From NCBI RefSeq assembly GCF_016909495.1, contig NZ_JAFBFW010000004.1:124001-188000 (forward strand): 64,000 bases of DNA, read 5' to 3'. The notes under the pieces are model-generated. The model saw nothing but the letters and a program-made list of their open reading frames with translations. It searched no databases and was not told the origin of the DNA. Every line of letters begins with the position of its first letter. Position 1 is the stretch's first letter. The translations under genes were made by a program, and so were the position numbers. This DNA comes from Pantoea coffeiphila (lineage in GTDB: Bacteria; Pseudomonadota; Gammaproteobacteria; Enterobacterales; Enterobacteriaceae). Positions 36,360 through 46,088 of this stretch are shown here, piece by piece.

Positions 36360-38012
36360 TCAGCCTGCGGTATCGGTACGCTTTACTGCATCCAGCGTGG
36401 CCATATCCCGCTCGGCCCCGGTCAGCTCACTGAGATGCCCCTGACGCATTTCCAGCAGGCGATCGGCATGCAGGAAATAGTGGTCATCATGGCTGATAGC
36501 AAACACCGTTTTGCCCAGCCCCTGTAACCACGGCAGCAGCTCGCGATAGAAGATACGACGGAAGTGCGGGTCCTGATCCGCCGCCCACTCGTCAAGCAGC
36601 AGAATGTCGCGCTGTTCGGCGGTGGCCAACAGCAGCGCCAGGCGCTTGCTCTGCCCTTTCGACAGTTTCAGATTCAGTATGCGGTTGCCGTCGAGCTGGA
36701 TTTTATCCTGCATCTGTAGCCGCTCCAGCCATGCCTGTACCCGCTCGGGATCGGCGGGCTGGCCGCTGTCGTCGATCAGACGGTCGAACAGGTGCACATC
36801 GGTAAACACCGCCGAAAACAGCTGCCGGTAATCGTCCATCGATTCGGGCTGAACCACTTTGCCGTCGAGCAGGATCTCACCGGAAACCGGCTGATATAGC
36901 CCGGTCAGCAGCATCGCCAGCGTGGATTTTCCGCTGCCGTTACCGCCAATCAGAAACACCAGCTCGCCACGGTTGAGAACCATGTTGATCGGCCCGACGC
37001 TGAATCCGTTATCGCCGTAGTGGAATACCAGATTGCGCAGTTCCAGGGTCTGCCACGCCTTCTTACCGCTCTGAGCCGGGAATTCGGCCTGATAGTCGGC
37101 CAGCTTGAAGGTGTTGAGCTTATTAAACGCCACCTGCGCGGTCAGCAGCGTTGGTAGCGCGCCTACGGCAGACAGCATCGGCGTCCTCAGGAACAGCAGC
37201 GTCAGCGAATAGGTAGCAGCGACGGCGGTATCGGCCCAGCCCAGGCTGTTGGCCAGATAGAATGCCAGCCCGATCGCGCCGAGCATCATGATATTCGACC
37301 AGTTAACGGCGCTGAGATGGTAGGTATCCGCGCGCACGATATGATGGCGATAGGTGCGGGCATCCTCACCGTAGACATCGTCAAAAATCTGCTGCGCGCG
37401 CTGGCGGTTCAGCGCCAGTTCTTTGCGGCCTTCGATAATGGTCTGGAAATCGGCATACAGGCGCTCTTCGGTGTTACGCAGCACTTCCAGATGGCGGTAA
37501 ACCCGCGATACCAGCAGCCAGCCGCCGAAAATCGTGATAGCAACCCAGATGGCGGTGACCACCAGCATTTTCGGTGACAGCCAGCCCAGATAGGCCGCCG
37601 ATCCTACGGTTAAAATAATCCCCTGGATCAGTTCGGGCAGACGCACGAAAGCGATGGTGATATTACGCACGTCGCTGGTCAGCGCCGCCAGCAGCTGGGC
37701 GTTACCAATCTGCTCGATGCGCTCGACGCGAGTATCCAGAATCCGGCGGATAAATTCACCGCGCAGACGATAGACAAAGTGGTGACCCAACAGGGTCAGC
37801 GCCAGCTGGGACCCCAGCGTCACCGCCATCAGCAGCAGCAGCAGGCCAAGGAACTGCGGCAGCACCATCAGTGAAGAGTTGAGAGTAACGATCAGTTCGC
37901 GGTTGATAAAGGCGATAAGGCCAATACCCAGCACGGCGCTGAGCAGGCTAAGCAGGATCACGCCGATAAACGGCCAGCGATACTGCTTATAAACAACGTG
38001 GAGCAACTCCAT
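36360..38012 (-). CDS. yojI: PvdE/YojI-family peptide or siderophore ABC exporter
   Basis: Half-size ABC exporter, inner membrane; E. coli YojI exports microcin J25 and the family includes the pyoverdine exporter PvdE. The 550-residue protein (547 in E. coli) has six helices in the first 300 residues and an ATPase domain with Walker [12 protein letters not shown] loop, [11 protein letters not shown] as the atypical signature of this family, Walker [14 protein letters not shown] and the switch His in ISHDD. A strong Fur-box-like sequence lies 60 bases upstream, hinting at a siderophore-related substrate. Confidence 0.93.
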   Translation of the reverse strand: MELLHVVYKQYRWPFIGVILLSLLSAVLGIGLIAFINRELIVTLNSSLMVLPQFLGLLLLLMAVTLGSQLALTLLGHHFVYRLRGEFIRRILDTRVERIEQIGNAQLLAALTSDVRNITIAFVRLPELIQGIILTVGSAAYLGWLSPKMLVVTAIWVAITIFGGWLLVSRVYRHLEVLRNTEERLYADFQTIIEGRKELALNRQRAQQIFDDVYGEDARTYRHHIVRADTYHLSAVNWSNIMMLGAIGLAFYLANSLGWADTAVAATYSLTLLFLRTPMLSAVGALPTLLTAQVAFNKLNTFKLADYQAEFPAQSGKKAWQTLELRNLVFHYGDNGFSVGPINMVLNRGELVFLIGGNGSGKSTLAMLLTGLYQPVSGEILLDGKVVQPESMDDYRQLFSAVFTDVHLFDRLIDDSGQPADPERVQAWLERLQMQDKIQLDGNRILNLKLSKGQSKRLALLLATAEQRDILLLDEWAADQDPHFRRIFYRELLPWLQGLGKTVFAISHDDHYFLHADRLLEMRQGHLSELTGAERDMATLDAVKRTDTAG

Positions 38013-38071
38013 GAAAACATCCCGGCAGGTAAAAAAGCAGCTAGCAGTTTAATGAGATAGTGGGCTATATC

Positions 38072-38090
38072 AATACTAATTCTCATTATC
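38072..38090. promoter_or_regulatory. putative Fur box upstream of yojI
   Basis: On the minus strand GATAATGAGAATTAGTATT matches 15 of 19 positions of the Fur consensus GATAATGATAATCATTATC. It is 60 bases upstream of the yojI start and between yojI and alkB. Confidence 0.72.
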
Positions 38091-38118
38091 ACCGCATTGG
38101 CTGCCGTCTGCTACGGGG

Positions 38119-38760
38119 TCAGTGTGCGCGGCGGAAGGTCAGATTAAAGCGGAACGCACCGGCCTGAGGGTGAATACCGGGTTTCAGCGGCAGAATCCCG
38201 TGGTAGCGCAGCCGTGAAGGCCCGCCCCACACCACCACATCACCGTGCTCCAGCAGCACCCTCATGGTGGCATCACTCCGCTCAAAACCACCAAACTGGA
38301 AGACCGCAGGCAGCCCGAGCGAGACGGAAACGATCGGCTGACGCAGGTCGCGTTCGTCCTTATCCTGATGCAGGGTCAGCTTTGCTCCGGGCTCATAGCG
38401 GTTAAGCAGGCAGGCATCGGGATTAAAATGTGGGAAACCGGCTTCGGCAGCGCAGCTGACGGCAAGCTGGCGAAACAGCGTCGGCATAGGCGGCCAGCGG
38501 GTTCCTCCGGCGTTATCCTGCTCGCTGTACTGATAGCCGCGCGAGTCGGTGGTCCAGCCCAGATCCCCGCAGTTGGTCATCGCCACCGACATGCGGTGGC
38601 CACCGGGCGTGATGCGATGGTGAAAGGGGTTCTGTGCCGCAATCTGCGCCACCTGTTCAAGCAGCGCATCGGCATCGCTCAACGCACGTCGGCGCAGGAT
38701 CACCGCGCCGTCGGCCAGGGGTTCGCTCCAGGGTTCCTCTTCGGCAAACAGATCGAGCAT
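38119..38760 (-). CDS. alkB: DNA oxidative demethylase AlkB
   Basis: 2-oxoglutarate- and Fe(II)-dependent dioxygenase that repairs 1-methyladenine and 3-methylcytosine in DNA. The 213-residue protein (216 in E. coli) has the HxD iron-binding motif in LHQDKDERD, the distal His in LEHGDVVVWGG or RLRYHGI, the 2-oxoglutarate arginines in RFNLTFRR and the nucleotide-recognition lid in the N-terminal half. It follows apbE by nine bases; the ada gene that precedes alkB in E. coli is absent. Confidence 0.94.
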   Translation of the reverse strand: MLDLFAEEEPWSEPLADGAVILRRRALSDADALLEQVAQIAAQNPFHHRITPGGHRMSVAMTNCGDLGWTTDSRGYQYSEQDNAGGTRWPPMPTLFRQLAVSCAAEAGFPHFNPDACLLNRYEPGAKLTLHQDKDERDLRQPIVSVSLGLPAVFQFGGFERSDATMRVLLEHGDVVVWGGPSRLRYHGILPLKPGIHPQAGAFRFNLTFRRAH

Positions 38761-38769
38761 AGCGACTCC

Positions 38770-39828
38770 TCAGGGTTTATCACTGCCGGTATCAGACTGT
38801 ATAAAGGCCTTAAACTGCGGCGACATCCAGCTGGCAAAGCCGTCGCCCTGTTTATAGATCAGATAGACCGCCAGCTTATCACGCAGCGCCAGCGCTTTGG
38901 CTTTCTCCTCGCCCAGTACCATCAGCCCGGTATCCCAGCCGTCGGCCTCCAGCGCCGTGGTAGCAATCACCGTGGCGGACACCAGGCGATGCTGGATCGG
39001 CTGGCCGGTGACCGGATCGATCACGTGAGAAATACGCTTGCCGTCCAGCTCATAGTAGTTGCGATAGCTGCCGGAGGTGCTGATACCGTGTCCCTGCAGA
39101 TCGACGATGGCCTGCACCGCATTTTCACGATCGGTCGGTTTCTGAATCGCCACCTGCCAGGCTTTGCCCTGCGCATTTTGCCCACGCGTCAGCACCGCCC
39201 CGCCTACCGACACCAGATAGTTGTTGATGCCCTCTTTTTCCATCAGCCGTGCCAGGTGGTCGGTGGCGAAACCTTCACCCACGGTTGAGAGGTCCACGTA
39301 CAGTCCTGGAAGATCTTTTTGCAGATATGCCTGTCCGGCACGGTTGATCACCTGCAGGTGCTGCAATCCGGTCAGCGCGCGGGCGGCATCGATCTGCTGA
39401 ATGTTCGGGGTGCTGACGGGCTGTTTGTCCGGGCCGAAGCCCCACAGATTAACCAGGGGTCCAATAGTGATATCCATCGCCCCGCCGGTTTGATGACCAA
39501 TTCGCAGTGCCAGGGTGACGATATCGGCCATGTTGTCGCTGACCGGCTGCGGGCCGCTGCCGCGGTACTGGTTGAATCGGGAAAGGACGGAGTCATTTTT
39601 CCAGGTTGAAAGCTCATGATCATCGTTATTCAGCTGCTGCTGGATGGCGTTTTGCAAAGCTTCGCGGCGCGAGTTATCCACGCCCGCCAGGCTGACGCGC
39701 CAGTAGGTTCCCATGGTTTTCCCTTCCAGCACCATGGCGTCCTGCTGCACGGAGGTTTGCGGGTTGTCGCAGGCCACCAGCAGAAACGCTGCCGCCAGGC
39801 TGATGAGGTGTCGCCAGTTCGCTTTCAT
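38770..39828 (-). CDS. apbE: FAD:protein FMN transferase ApbE (lipoprotein)
   Basis: Attaches FMN to a threonine of target proteins such as the NqrB/C and RnfG/D subunits in the periplasm, using FAD and Mg2+. The 352-residue precursor has a signal peptide with lipobox LLVAC (lipidated Cys20). ApbE landmarks: GKTMGTYWRV, the ELSTWKNDSVLSRFN stretch, SVGGAVLTRG and ISHVIDPVTGQP near the FAD/Mg site. Likely cotranscribed with alkB. Confidence 0.94.
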   Translation of the reverse strand: MKANWRHLISLAAAFLLVACDNPQTSVQQDAMVLEGKTMGTYWRVSLAGVDNSRREALQNAIQQQLNNDDHELSTWKNDSVLSRFNQYRGSGPQPVSDNMADIVTLALRIGHQTGGAMDITIGPLVNLWGFGPDKQPVSTPNIQQIDAARALTGLQHLQVINRAGQAYLQKDLPGLYVDLSTVGEGFATDHLARLMEKEGINNYLVSVGGAVLTRGQNAQGKAWQVAIQKPTDRENAVQAIVDLQGHGISTSGSYRNYYELDGKRISHVIDPVTGQPIQHRLVSATVIATTALEADGWDTGLMVLGEEKAKALALRDKLAVYLIYKQGDGFASWMSPQFKAFIQSDTGSDKP

Positions 39829-40284
39829 TTTCTTTCTAACCTTTTTGCTGCCGTTACGGCGTTAGCCAGAGCTACAAGGGCTGCGCCGGTTTTAAATGCT
39901 TTAGAAAATTTGTGGCGATGATTATCTTTGCCAGAGGCGGGAATGACAAGGGTAGCAGGAGTGGTGATTCAGGGGCGGTTTAGAAATAGGGTGCCATCAC
40001 TTCGTTTGTTAACCTGTCGGACCAGTACAGAGTGGCATTTGTTCCGAGTCGTTTGCAAAGTCAGGAGCGGGCGTTGGCGGGTTAAGCCTCCGGATCTCCT
40101 CTCTGCATGGTGAAAGCGATGCAAAACGTTCAGAAGGCCCGACCTCTGCGGCGGCCGGGCCTGGCTCGCTCAAACCACAGCCACAGCCACAGCCACAAGC
40201 GATTAGCTGCTGATAACAAAAGCACAAGTGCACTTTATTGCGAAAAGGATGACGTTAAGAGAGGGTTATTCGGCTACCGATGAT
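39829..40284. other. apbE-ompC noncoding region
   Basis: The left side should hold the apbE promoter. A G/C-rich part has AGGCCCG (40135-40141) able to pair with CGGGCCT about 14 bases on. CCACAG is repeated three and two-thirds times at 40175-40196. Open frames across this block have low-complexity cysteine-glycine repeats and no ribosome site, so I treat it as noncoding. Confidence 0.5.
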
Positions 40285-40315
40285 AAAAAAGCCGCCATCT
40301 TGAAAAGATAGCGGC
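40285..40315 (-). terminator. Rho-independent terminator of ompC
   Basis: On the minus strand GCCGCTATCTT/AGATGGCGGC-type stem with a four-base loop and six Ts, about 65 bases past the ompC stop. Confidence 0.9.
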
Positions 40316-40377
40316 TCCGTTACTTTCAACTAACAGGCATCAGGGGATATCCTTTAGCCCGTCTGTAGTAGCAAGAC

Positions 40378-41481
40378 TTAGAACTGGTAAACCAGACCAA
40401 CTGCCACTACATCGTCGGTATTGATACCGGCTGCGTTGGTGAATGCGCTGTCGTCCAGCAGATTGATCTGGTAATCAACGTAGGTGGACATGTTTTTATT
40501 GAAGTAGTAGGTGGTACCCACATCAATGTAGCGTTTCAGGTTCTGAGAACCGTAACCTTCGATCTGTTTGCCACGTGAGCTAACAAATGCCAGAGATGGG
40601 CGCAGGCCGAAGTCAAACTGGTACTGTGCAACCAGTTCCCAGTTATCTGCCTGGTTTGCGTAACCGTAAGCGCTGGAGTCAATGCTGCCAAAACGGGTCG
40701 CGTTATACGCGCGAGTATACATGGCGGCCAGGTAAATGTTGTTAGCGTCGTATTTCAGACCGCCTGAGTATGCGGTCGCGTGGTCGCCGTGACCCAGCGC
40801 TGCGCTGTTGTTTTGCTCGTCAGTACGGTCAGAAGAGAACATAGCGGCACCGATACCAAAGCCTTCACCGATGTCATAGGTGGTTGACAGACCCCAGCCA
40901 TCACCGTTCTGGCCGAGAACGTCACGACCGTTATTGCTTTCTTCCGGGCTGCCGTTTTTGCCCTGATACTGGATAGCAAAGTTCAGGCCGTCAACCAGAC
41001 CGAAGAAGTCATTGTTACGATAGGTCGCAAGGCCGCTTGAACGCTGGAAGAGGAAGTTATCCGCACCGTAGGTATCGCCACCGAACTCAGGCAGAACGTC
41101 GGTCCATGCGCCAATGTCGTACATAACACCGTAGTTACGACCGTAGTCCAGAGACCCCGCATCGCCAAATTTCAGACCCGCGAAACCGACACGCGTGTAG
41201 TTGTCAGCAGTCCCCTGAGACTCGGTGTTGTTCAGCGCAACCTGATATTCCCACTCACCATAACCGGTCAGTTGATCGGTCACCTGAGTTTCGCCCTTGA
41301 AGCCAAAGCGCAGGTAAGACTGATCGCCATCGGTACCATTGTCATCGGAGAAGTAGTGCAGACCGTCAACTTTACCGAACAGATCCAGTTTGTTGCCGTC
41401 TTTATTGTAGATTTCAGCTGCGCCAGCGGTACCGGCTACCAGCAGACCTGGAATCATCAGCGAAAGAACGCGAAGTTTCAT
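40378..41481 (-). CDS. ompC: outer-membrane porin OmpC
   Basis: Trimeric general porin of the OmpC/OmpF/PhoE family. The 367-residue precursor has a signal peptide ending TAGAA before [18 protein letters not shown], the usual mature N-terminus. Sixteen strands are expected, the constriction-loop L3 motif [11 protein letters not shown] is present and the C-terminal strand ends VGLVYQF with the terminal Phe needed for BAM assembly. Synteny (apbE, ompC, micF, rcsD) supports OmpC over OmpF. The upstream OmpR-like region matches the E. coli ompC promoter. Confidence 0.93.
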   Translation of the reverse strand: MKLRVLSLMIPGLLVAGTAGAAEIYNKDGNKLDLFGKVDGLHYFSDDNGTDGDQSYLRFGFKGETQVTDQLTGYGEWEYQVALNNTESQGTADNYTRVGFAGLKFGDAGSLDYGRNYGVMYDIGAWTDVLPEFGGDTYGADNFLFQRSSGLATYRNNDFFGLVDGLNFAIQYQGKNGSPEESNNGRDVLGQNGDGWGLSTTYDIGEGFGIGAAMFSSDRTDEQNNSAALGHGDHATAYSGGLKYDANNIYLAAMYTRAYNATRFGSIDSSAYGYANQADNWELVAQYQFDFGLRPSLAFVSSRGKQIEGYGSQNLKRYIDVGTTYYFNKNMSTYVDYQINLLDDSAFTNAAGINTDDVVAVGLVYQF

Positions 41482-41590
41482 GTAATTACCCTCTCATTTT
41501 ATTTATCTTATTTGCCACTGCGTACTGAATGTATTAATTCAGCATTGAAGGTCATATTAAGGAACTACAGGCAATAATCCATGAAGAAAA

Positions 41591-41660
41591 TGATACCAAA
41601 CACAATAATATGTTTCAGAACATATTACATATATTTCAAAAAGTAAATTCGATGGAACTT
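41591..41660 (-). promoter_or_regulatory. ompC promoter region with OmpR-type sites
   Basis: On the minus strand the order TTTACTTTTTGAAATAT, GAAACATATTA, GTTTGGTATCAT, TGGATTATT follows the E. coli ompC control region (TTTACATTTTGAAACAT, GAAACATCTTA, GTTTTAGTATCAT, TGGATTATT) as I remember it. The first two blocks correspond to OmpR sites. OmpR control is inference from this alignment. Confidence 0.7.
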
Positions 41661-41748
41661 TTAAATGGCATTTATTGATAAATAATACAGCATCAATAAT
41701 CAAAAAATAATTTAATTCATTAAAAACAATAACTTAAAACAGTTATTT

Positions 41749-41767
41749 TGCGCACTGAATGATAAAT
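41749..41767 (+). promoter_or_regulatory. putative marbox (MarA/SoxS/Rob site) of micF
   Basis: GCACTGAATGATAAAT fits the AYnGCACnnWnnRYYAAAY marbox at most positions and matches the GCACTGAATGT core of the E. coli micF marbox. It lies 20 bases ahead of the micF -10 box. Confidence 0.65.
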
Positions 41768-41786
41768 ATCGCCGTCCAGCAAAAGC

Positions 41787-41792
41787 TATAAT
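41787..41792 (+). promoter_or_regulatory. micF -10 box
   Basis: Perfect TATAAT, six bases before the predicted micF 5' end. No good -35 hexamer is visible, as expected of an activator-dependent promoter. Confidence 0.8.
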
Positions 41793-41798
41793 AATTAC

Positions 41799-41894
41799 GC
41801 TATCATCATTTAATTTCATTATTACCTTCATTCACCCCGAATGATTTGTGTCACCCCAAATATTTCCACCGGGCCTTGTTGCCCGGTTTTTTTT
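41799..41894 (+). ncRNA. micF: small regulatory RNA MicF
   Basis: MicF pairs with the ompF mRNA start region, with Hfq, and blocks translation of the porin; it also targets other mRNAs. The 5' end GCTATCATCATTTAATTTC is nearly the E. coli MicF seed (GCTATCATCATTAACTTT), followed by CATTATTACC and a TTCATTC...GAATGA hairpin. It ends with the terminator ACCGGGC/GCCCGGT and eight Ts. Length about 96 nt against 93 in E. coli; position divergent from ompC is the same. Confidence 0.92.
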
Positions 41895-42246
41895 GCTTTT
41901 AATTCCTGAGCAAACATCCGTAAAGCTAATTTCCCCCGTAAAGTAAACGTTCTCTCCCCGTCACTCCGCCTGAAAGAAACAAATAGCCGCTACAGTTCAG
42001 TTTCTGATAAGCACCAGATAGCGCAGATTGGCGCACTACCGATTTAAACCACGGCCCAGGACTCCTCTGGAAAATCGCCGCTACCCGACGATTCCGATTC
42101 ACAGGTGTGACCTTTCAGGTTATTAAGATTGGCTGAATGATCAGATAGCCCGGCTATCCGCTTAAACAGCGCCCCCCCACGCAGCGTTGCGCTTCTTTAC
42201 TAATGGCAATTGTGGTAAAAAACGGGGTTAACTTTGCACGGGCTGA
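41895..42246. other. noncoding region between micF and the MFS gene
   Basis: About 350 bases with no convincing gene. It should carry the promoter of the downstream transporter. No recognisable operator or RNA was found. Confidence 0.5.
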
Positions 42247-43410
42247 ATGGATAAAATGACAACACTGGAAACGCAGATCTCAGCGAATGTAGCGCGATTA
42301 AATCAACGGGCAACTCGCGTCGTTTTTTTGATCGCCGGGATTGGTATGGCAGCCTGGGCACCGCTGGTACCTTATGCTAAAGAACGTGCCGCGCTGAGTG
42401 ATGCCTCTTTAGGCACACTGCTGCTGTTTCTGGGACTGGGATCGCTGATTGCGATGCCGCTAACCGGTGTTCTGGTGGGGCGATACGGCTGTAAGCGTAT
42501 CATTACCTGCGGCAGTTTTTTCCTGCTGGTGCTGCTTCCTCTTCTGGCCGTACTTTCCTCCCCTTTCTCTCTGGCACTGGCGCTGATGGCCTTCGGTGCG
42601 TCTATTGGCATGATTGACGTGGCGATGAACATCCAGGCAGTAGAGGTGGAAAAGAGTTCGGGCAAAGCGATGATGTCCGGATTCCACGGTTTCTTTAGTA
42701 TGGGCGGTATCGTTGGAGCCGGGCTGATGAGCCTGATTCTGGCTCTGGGCATGACTCCGGTACATGCGGTACTGGTGATTAATCTGCTGCTGATCGCGCT
42801 GTATCTGTTTTGTCAGCGCCATATCCTGAACGAACGCCTGCATCAGCCCGATACGCCGATGTTCGTTCTGCCGCGCGGCTGGGTGCTGTTCCTCGGTGTA
42901 CTGTGCTTTATTCTGTTTCTTGCCGAAGGTGCCATTCTCGACTGGGGCGCACTATTTCTGACTCATAGCCGCGATATGCCTGCCGCGCAGGCCGGAATGG
43001 GCTATGCGGTGTTTTCCGTCGCCATGACCATTGGCAGATTATGCGGCGATTGGGTTGTGTTAAAAGCGGGCCGCACGGCAACGCTGTTCTTCGGCTCACT
43101 GTGCGCTGCGGCAGGGCTGGTACTGGCGGTAACCATCAACGACTCAACAATGACGCTGATAGGCTTTTTACTGGTCGGTTTCGGCGCATCGAACACCGTG
43201 CCGATTATGTTCAGCGCCGCCGGGAACCAAAAAACCATGCCGGTAAGCCTGGCCATCTCCGCGATGACAACGATTGGTTATGCAGGCATTCTTGCCGGCC
43301 CGGCACTGATCGGTTTTATTGCTCAGTGGTCAAGTCTGTCGGTCGCCTTCAGCGCCGTTGCTGCACTGCTGTTAGTCGTTGCCGCCAGCGCGAGATTGAT
43401 CACCCGATGA
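42247..43410 (+). CDS. MFS transporter, YbjJ-like
   Basis: Inner-membrane transporter of the major facilitator superfamily, 387 residues, 12 helices. Motif A-like sequence VGRYGCKRII lies between helices 2 and 3, and the block GASIGMIDVAMNIQAVEVE followed by MMSGFHGFFSMGG resembles the E. coli YbjJ group. The substrate is unknown. ATG 42256 is an alternative start. It is not in this place in E. coli: it sits between micF and rcsD, and its stop is 13 bases ahead of rcsD, so it could feed transcription into rcsDB. Confidence 0.85.
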   Translation: MDKMTTLETQISANVARLNQRATRVVFLIAGIGMAAWAPLVPYAKERAALSDASLGTLLLFLGLGSLIAMPLTGVLVGRYGCKRIITCGSFFLLVLLPLLAVLSSPFSLALALMAFGASIGMIDVAMNIQAVEVEKSSGKAMMSGFHGFFSMGGIVGAGLMSLILALGMTPVHAVLVINLLLIALYLFCQRHILNERLHQPDTPMFVLPRGWVLFLGVLCFILFLAEGAILDWGALFLTHSRDMPAAQAGMGYAVFSVAMTIGRLCGDWVVLKAGRTATLFFGSLCAAAGLVLAVTINDSTMTLIGFLLVGFGASNTVPIMFSAAGNQKTMPVSLAISAMTTIGYAGILAGPALIGFIAQWSSLSVAFSAVAALLLVVAASARLITR

Positions 43411-43423
43411 GCAGTGCCAACGT

Positions 43424-46087
43424 ATGACGACCTATAAATTCCCGCTGACATCCGCTAACGTCACGCGATTTTTCGTGCTGTTTATTCTGCTATTGCTGCT
43501 GGCATCCGGCTTTATGATTCAGAATGCGGTGAGCGCCTGGCTTACGGCCAGGCACTACGTGATGAATGATATTACTCACGCCATGCAGAAACGCATCGAC
43601 AGTTATCGTTTTGCGACCTGGCAGATTTATGAAAATCTGGCGGCGACCGCAGCGGGTACAACGCCTTCCGAAAGCTTACAGGAAACTCGCCTGCGCCCTG
43701 ACGTCTATGCGCTGGAAAAGAACCGGCGCAAAACGGAGGCGCTGATTTTCGGTTCGCACGACAGCAGCACGCTGGATATGTCGCAGCGCATGTCCACCTA
43801 TCTGGATACCCTCTGGGGGGCTGAAAACAGTACCTGGTCAATGTATTTCCTGAATGGTCAGGACAACAGCCTGATTCTGGTTTCAACTCTGCCACTGAAG
43901 GACATGGCAACGCGCTACAAAGATAACGCCATCAGCAATATCGTTGAGGCGCGCCGGGCGGAAATGCTCCAGCAGGCGAATGCACTGGATGAGCGCGAAA
44001 GCTTCTCTCCACTGCGGCGGTTAAGCTGGCAAAACGACCACTACTTTACCATGCGCACCACCTTCAATCAGCCCGGTCATCTGGCAACGGTAGTGGCCTT
44101 CGATCTGCCGGTGAACGACATCATTCCTGAAGCCATGCCGCTGGAAAACTTCCAGCTGCGGCAGGATACTGCGCCGGTGGCTGAAGGTAGCGACAGTGAG
44201 GATAACAGCAGTAAAGCGCGCATTAACTGGGTGAATCCCAATATTGAAATTGCGACATCCCTCTCCGGAACCCCTTTGCAGCTGGTGTACCGCGTACCGG
44301 TGACCGAACTGGCACTGGATACGCTGCGCAATTTACTCTGGCCGCTGCTGGCGAATCTCAGCCTGTTGCTGCTGTCGCTCGCTGGCTTGTTCCTGCTCCG
44401 CCAGCAGTCGCTGCGGCCGAGTGAAAATCAAAGTGCTGAACTTGAATCACTGCGTCAGCTTAACGAGGAAATTGTCGCCACGCTGCCGGTCGGCCTGTTG
44501 GTTTACGATTTTGCGAACAACCGAACGTTACTCTGTAACAAGATTGCGGAACACCTGTTGCCGCATCTGAACCTGCAAAAAATTATCAATATGTCCGATC
44601 AGCATCAGGGCGTTTTGCAGGCGACGGTCAACAATGAAGTCTATGAAATTCGCCACGCGCGCAGTGCAATCTCTCCGCATACGCAGCTGTTTATGATGCG
44701 CGATCAGGACCGTGAACTGCTGGTTAATAAAAAACTGCAGAAGGCGCAACAGGTTCTGGATAAGAATCATCAGTCGCGGCAGCAGCTGTTGCAAAATCTG
44801 GGTCATGCCCTCCAGCGACCGCTCAGCGATGTGATTCAGCGCCTGCTGACCCTGGGCAGCGATTACGATGTGGAATCGCTTAACCACTCGCTGGAATCGG
44901 CACAGTCTCTGGAACGTCTGATCGACGATATCGTACTGCTGAATCAGCTTGAAACGCTGGACTGGGCGCCGGAAGTGGGCTTGTTTAATTTACAAACGCT
45001 GCTGGATGAGCTGGCCCAGGACGTTCTGCCAATGATGCGGCGTAAAGGCTTAACGCTGATGATCGCTAATCATCTGAGCAGCGATGAACTGCGGCTGGGC
45101 GATCGTCGCGCCATGGCCAAAATCCTCTCCACGCTGATGTACTATGCTATTACCACAACAACGTGGGGGCGAGTCAGTTTGACGGTCAATACCGCCACGG
45201 ATAATCGGGAACGGCTGGTGATTGATATTGTGGATACCGGTTCCGGCCTGTCGGCTGACGAAATGGCCAACGCCGATTTCCCGTTCCTCGGTGAAACGCA
45301 TAAAGATCGCTTTGGTCAGGCATCCGGTATGGCCTTCTTCCTTTGTAAACAGCTTTGCAAACAGCTTGGCGGCCAGCTCGATATTCATGCGACGGCGGAA
45401 ATTGGCTCCCGATACAGCATTCAGCTGCCGCTGCCATCCGAGCCGCAGCAGGAACAGGAAGAGAAACTGCTGGAAGGTGTGAATGCCCTGATTGATATCA
45501 CTGTTGATGACGTGCGTAAAATTGTGGTGCATCAACTTGAAGACTGGGGTGCCAACTGCATTACGCCAGATGAGCGCTTCTCCGGCCAGCAGCATGATGT
45601 GCTGGTTACTGACGATCCGTCACGACTGACGCCGTGGTCATTGCTGCTTGCAGACGACGAGCCCGGCTTTACGCTGCTGGCTCACGGCCAGTATCGGGTT
45701 AATTTCAATATCAGTAGCGCAATGCAGGATGCACTGTTGCAGCTGATCGAACAACAGCTGGCACAGGAAGAGTCGGCTGAAGAAAGCACGGAACCGCAGG
45801 ATTTGGCACAGCTATTCGCCAGCGGTTATTTCCAGCTATTTGTGGACACAGTTCCGGATGATGTCAGGAGGTTGTATAATGAGGCAGCAAACAGGGAATA
45901 CAGTGCGCTTGCTCAGACAGCACACCGGCTTAAAGGTGTGTTTGCCATGCTCAACCTGCTCCCCGGCAAGCAGCTCTGCGAAACGTTAGAGCAGCACATC
46001 CGCGAATGTAACGATTCAAACATTAAAAATACCACCAGTGAAATTGACCATTACGTCAACGAGCTGCTGCAGCAAGGTAACCCATAA
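43424..46087 (+). CDS. rcsD: Rcs phosphotransfer protein RcsD
   Basis: Inner-membrane intermediate of the Rcs envelope-stress phosphorelay; passes phosphate from RcsC to RcsB through a C-terminal HPt domain. The 887-residue protein (890 in E. coli) has two helices (about 14-34 and 304-326) around a periplasmic domain, a PAS-like region, a degenerate histidine-kinase-like domain (about 430-690), an ABL domain and an HPt domain with the phospho-His in AQTAHRLKGVFAML. Unusually, an His (461) stands at the H-box position in NLGHALQRPL. The N box of the ATPase part lacks its Asn, so the domain is still likely inactive. Confidence 0.95.
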   Translation: MTTYKFPLTSANVTRFFVLFILLLLLASGFMIQNAVSAWLTARHYVMNDITHAMQKRIDSYRFATWQIYENLAATAAGTTPSESLQETRLRPDVYALEKNRRKTEALIFGSHDSSTLDMSQRMSTYLDTLWGAENSTWSMYFLNGQDNSLILVSTLPLKDMATRYKDNAISNIVEARRAEMLQQANALDERESFSPLRRLSWQNDHYFTMRTTFNQPGHLATVVAFDLPVNDIIPEAMPLENFQLRQDTAPVAEGSDSEDNSSKARINWVNPNIEIATSLSGTPLQLVYRVPVTELALDTLRNLLWPLLANLSLLLLSLAGLFLLRQQSLRPSENQSAELESLRQLNEEIVATLPVGLLVYDFANNRTLLCNKIAEHLLPHLNLQKIINMSDQHQGVLQATVNNEVYEIRHARSAISPHTQLFMMRDQDRELLVNKKLQKAQQVLDKNHQSRQQLLQNLGHALQRPLSDVIQRLLTLGSDYDVESLNHSLESAQSLERLIDDIVLLNQLETLDWAPEVGLFNLQTLLDELAQDVLPMMRRKGLTLMIANHLSSDELRLGDRRAMAKILSTLMYYAITTTTWGRVSLTVNTATDNRERLVIDIVDTGSGLSADEMANADFPFLGETHKDRFGQASGMAFFLCKQLCKQLGGQLDIHATAEIGSRYSIQLPLPSEPQQEQEEKLLEGVNALIDITVDDVRKIVVHQLEDWGANCITPDERFSGQQHDVLVTDDPSRLTPWSLLLADDEPGFTLLAHGQYRVNFNISSAMQDALLQLIEQQLAQEESAEESTEPQDLAQLFASGYFQLFVDTVPDDVRRLYNEAANREYSALAQTAHRLKGVFAMLNLLPGKQLCETLEQHIRECNDSNIKNTTSEIDHYVNELLQQGNP

Positions 46088-46088
46088 A

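Noticed and set aside
40009..40233. 74-codon minus-strand frame with CGCGCG run
   Set aside because: The Cys-Gly run comes from the CCACAG repeat; no ribosome site, low-complexity composition.
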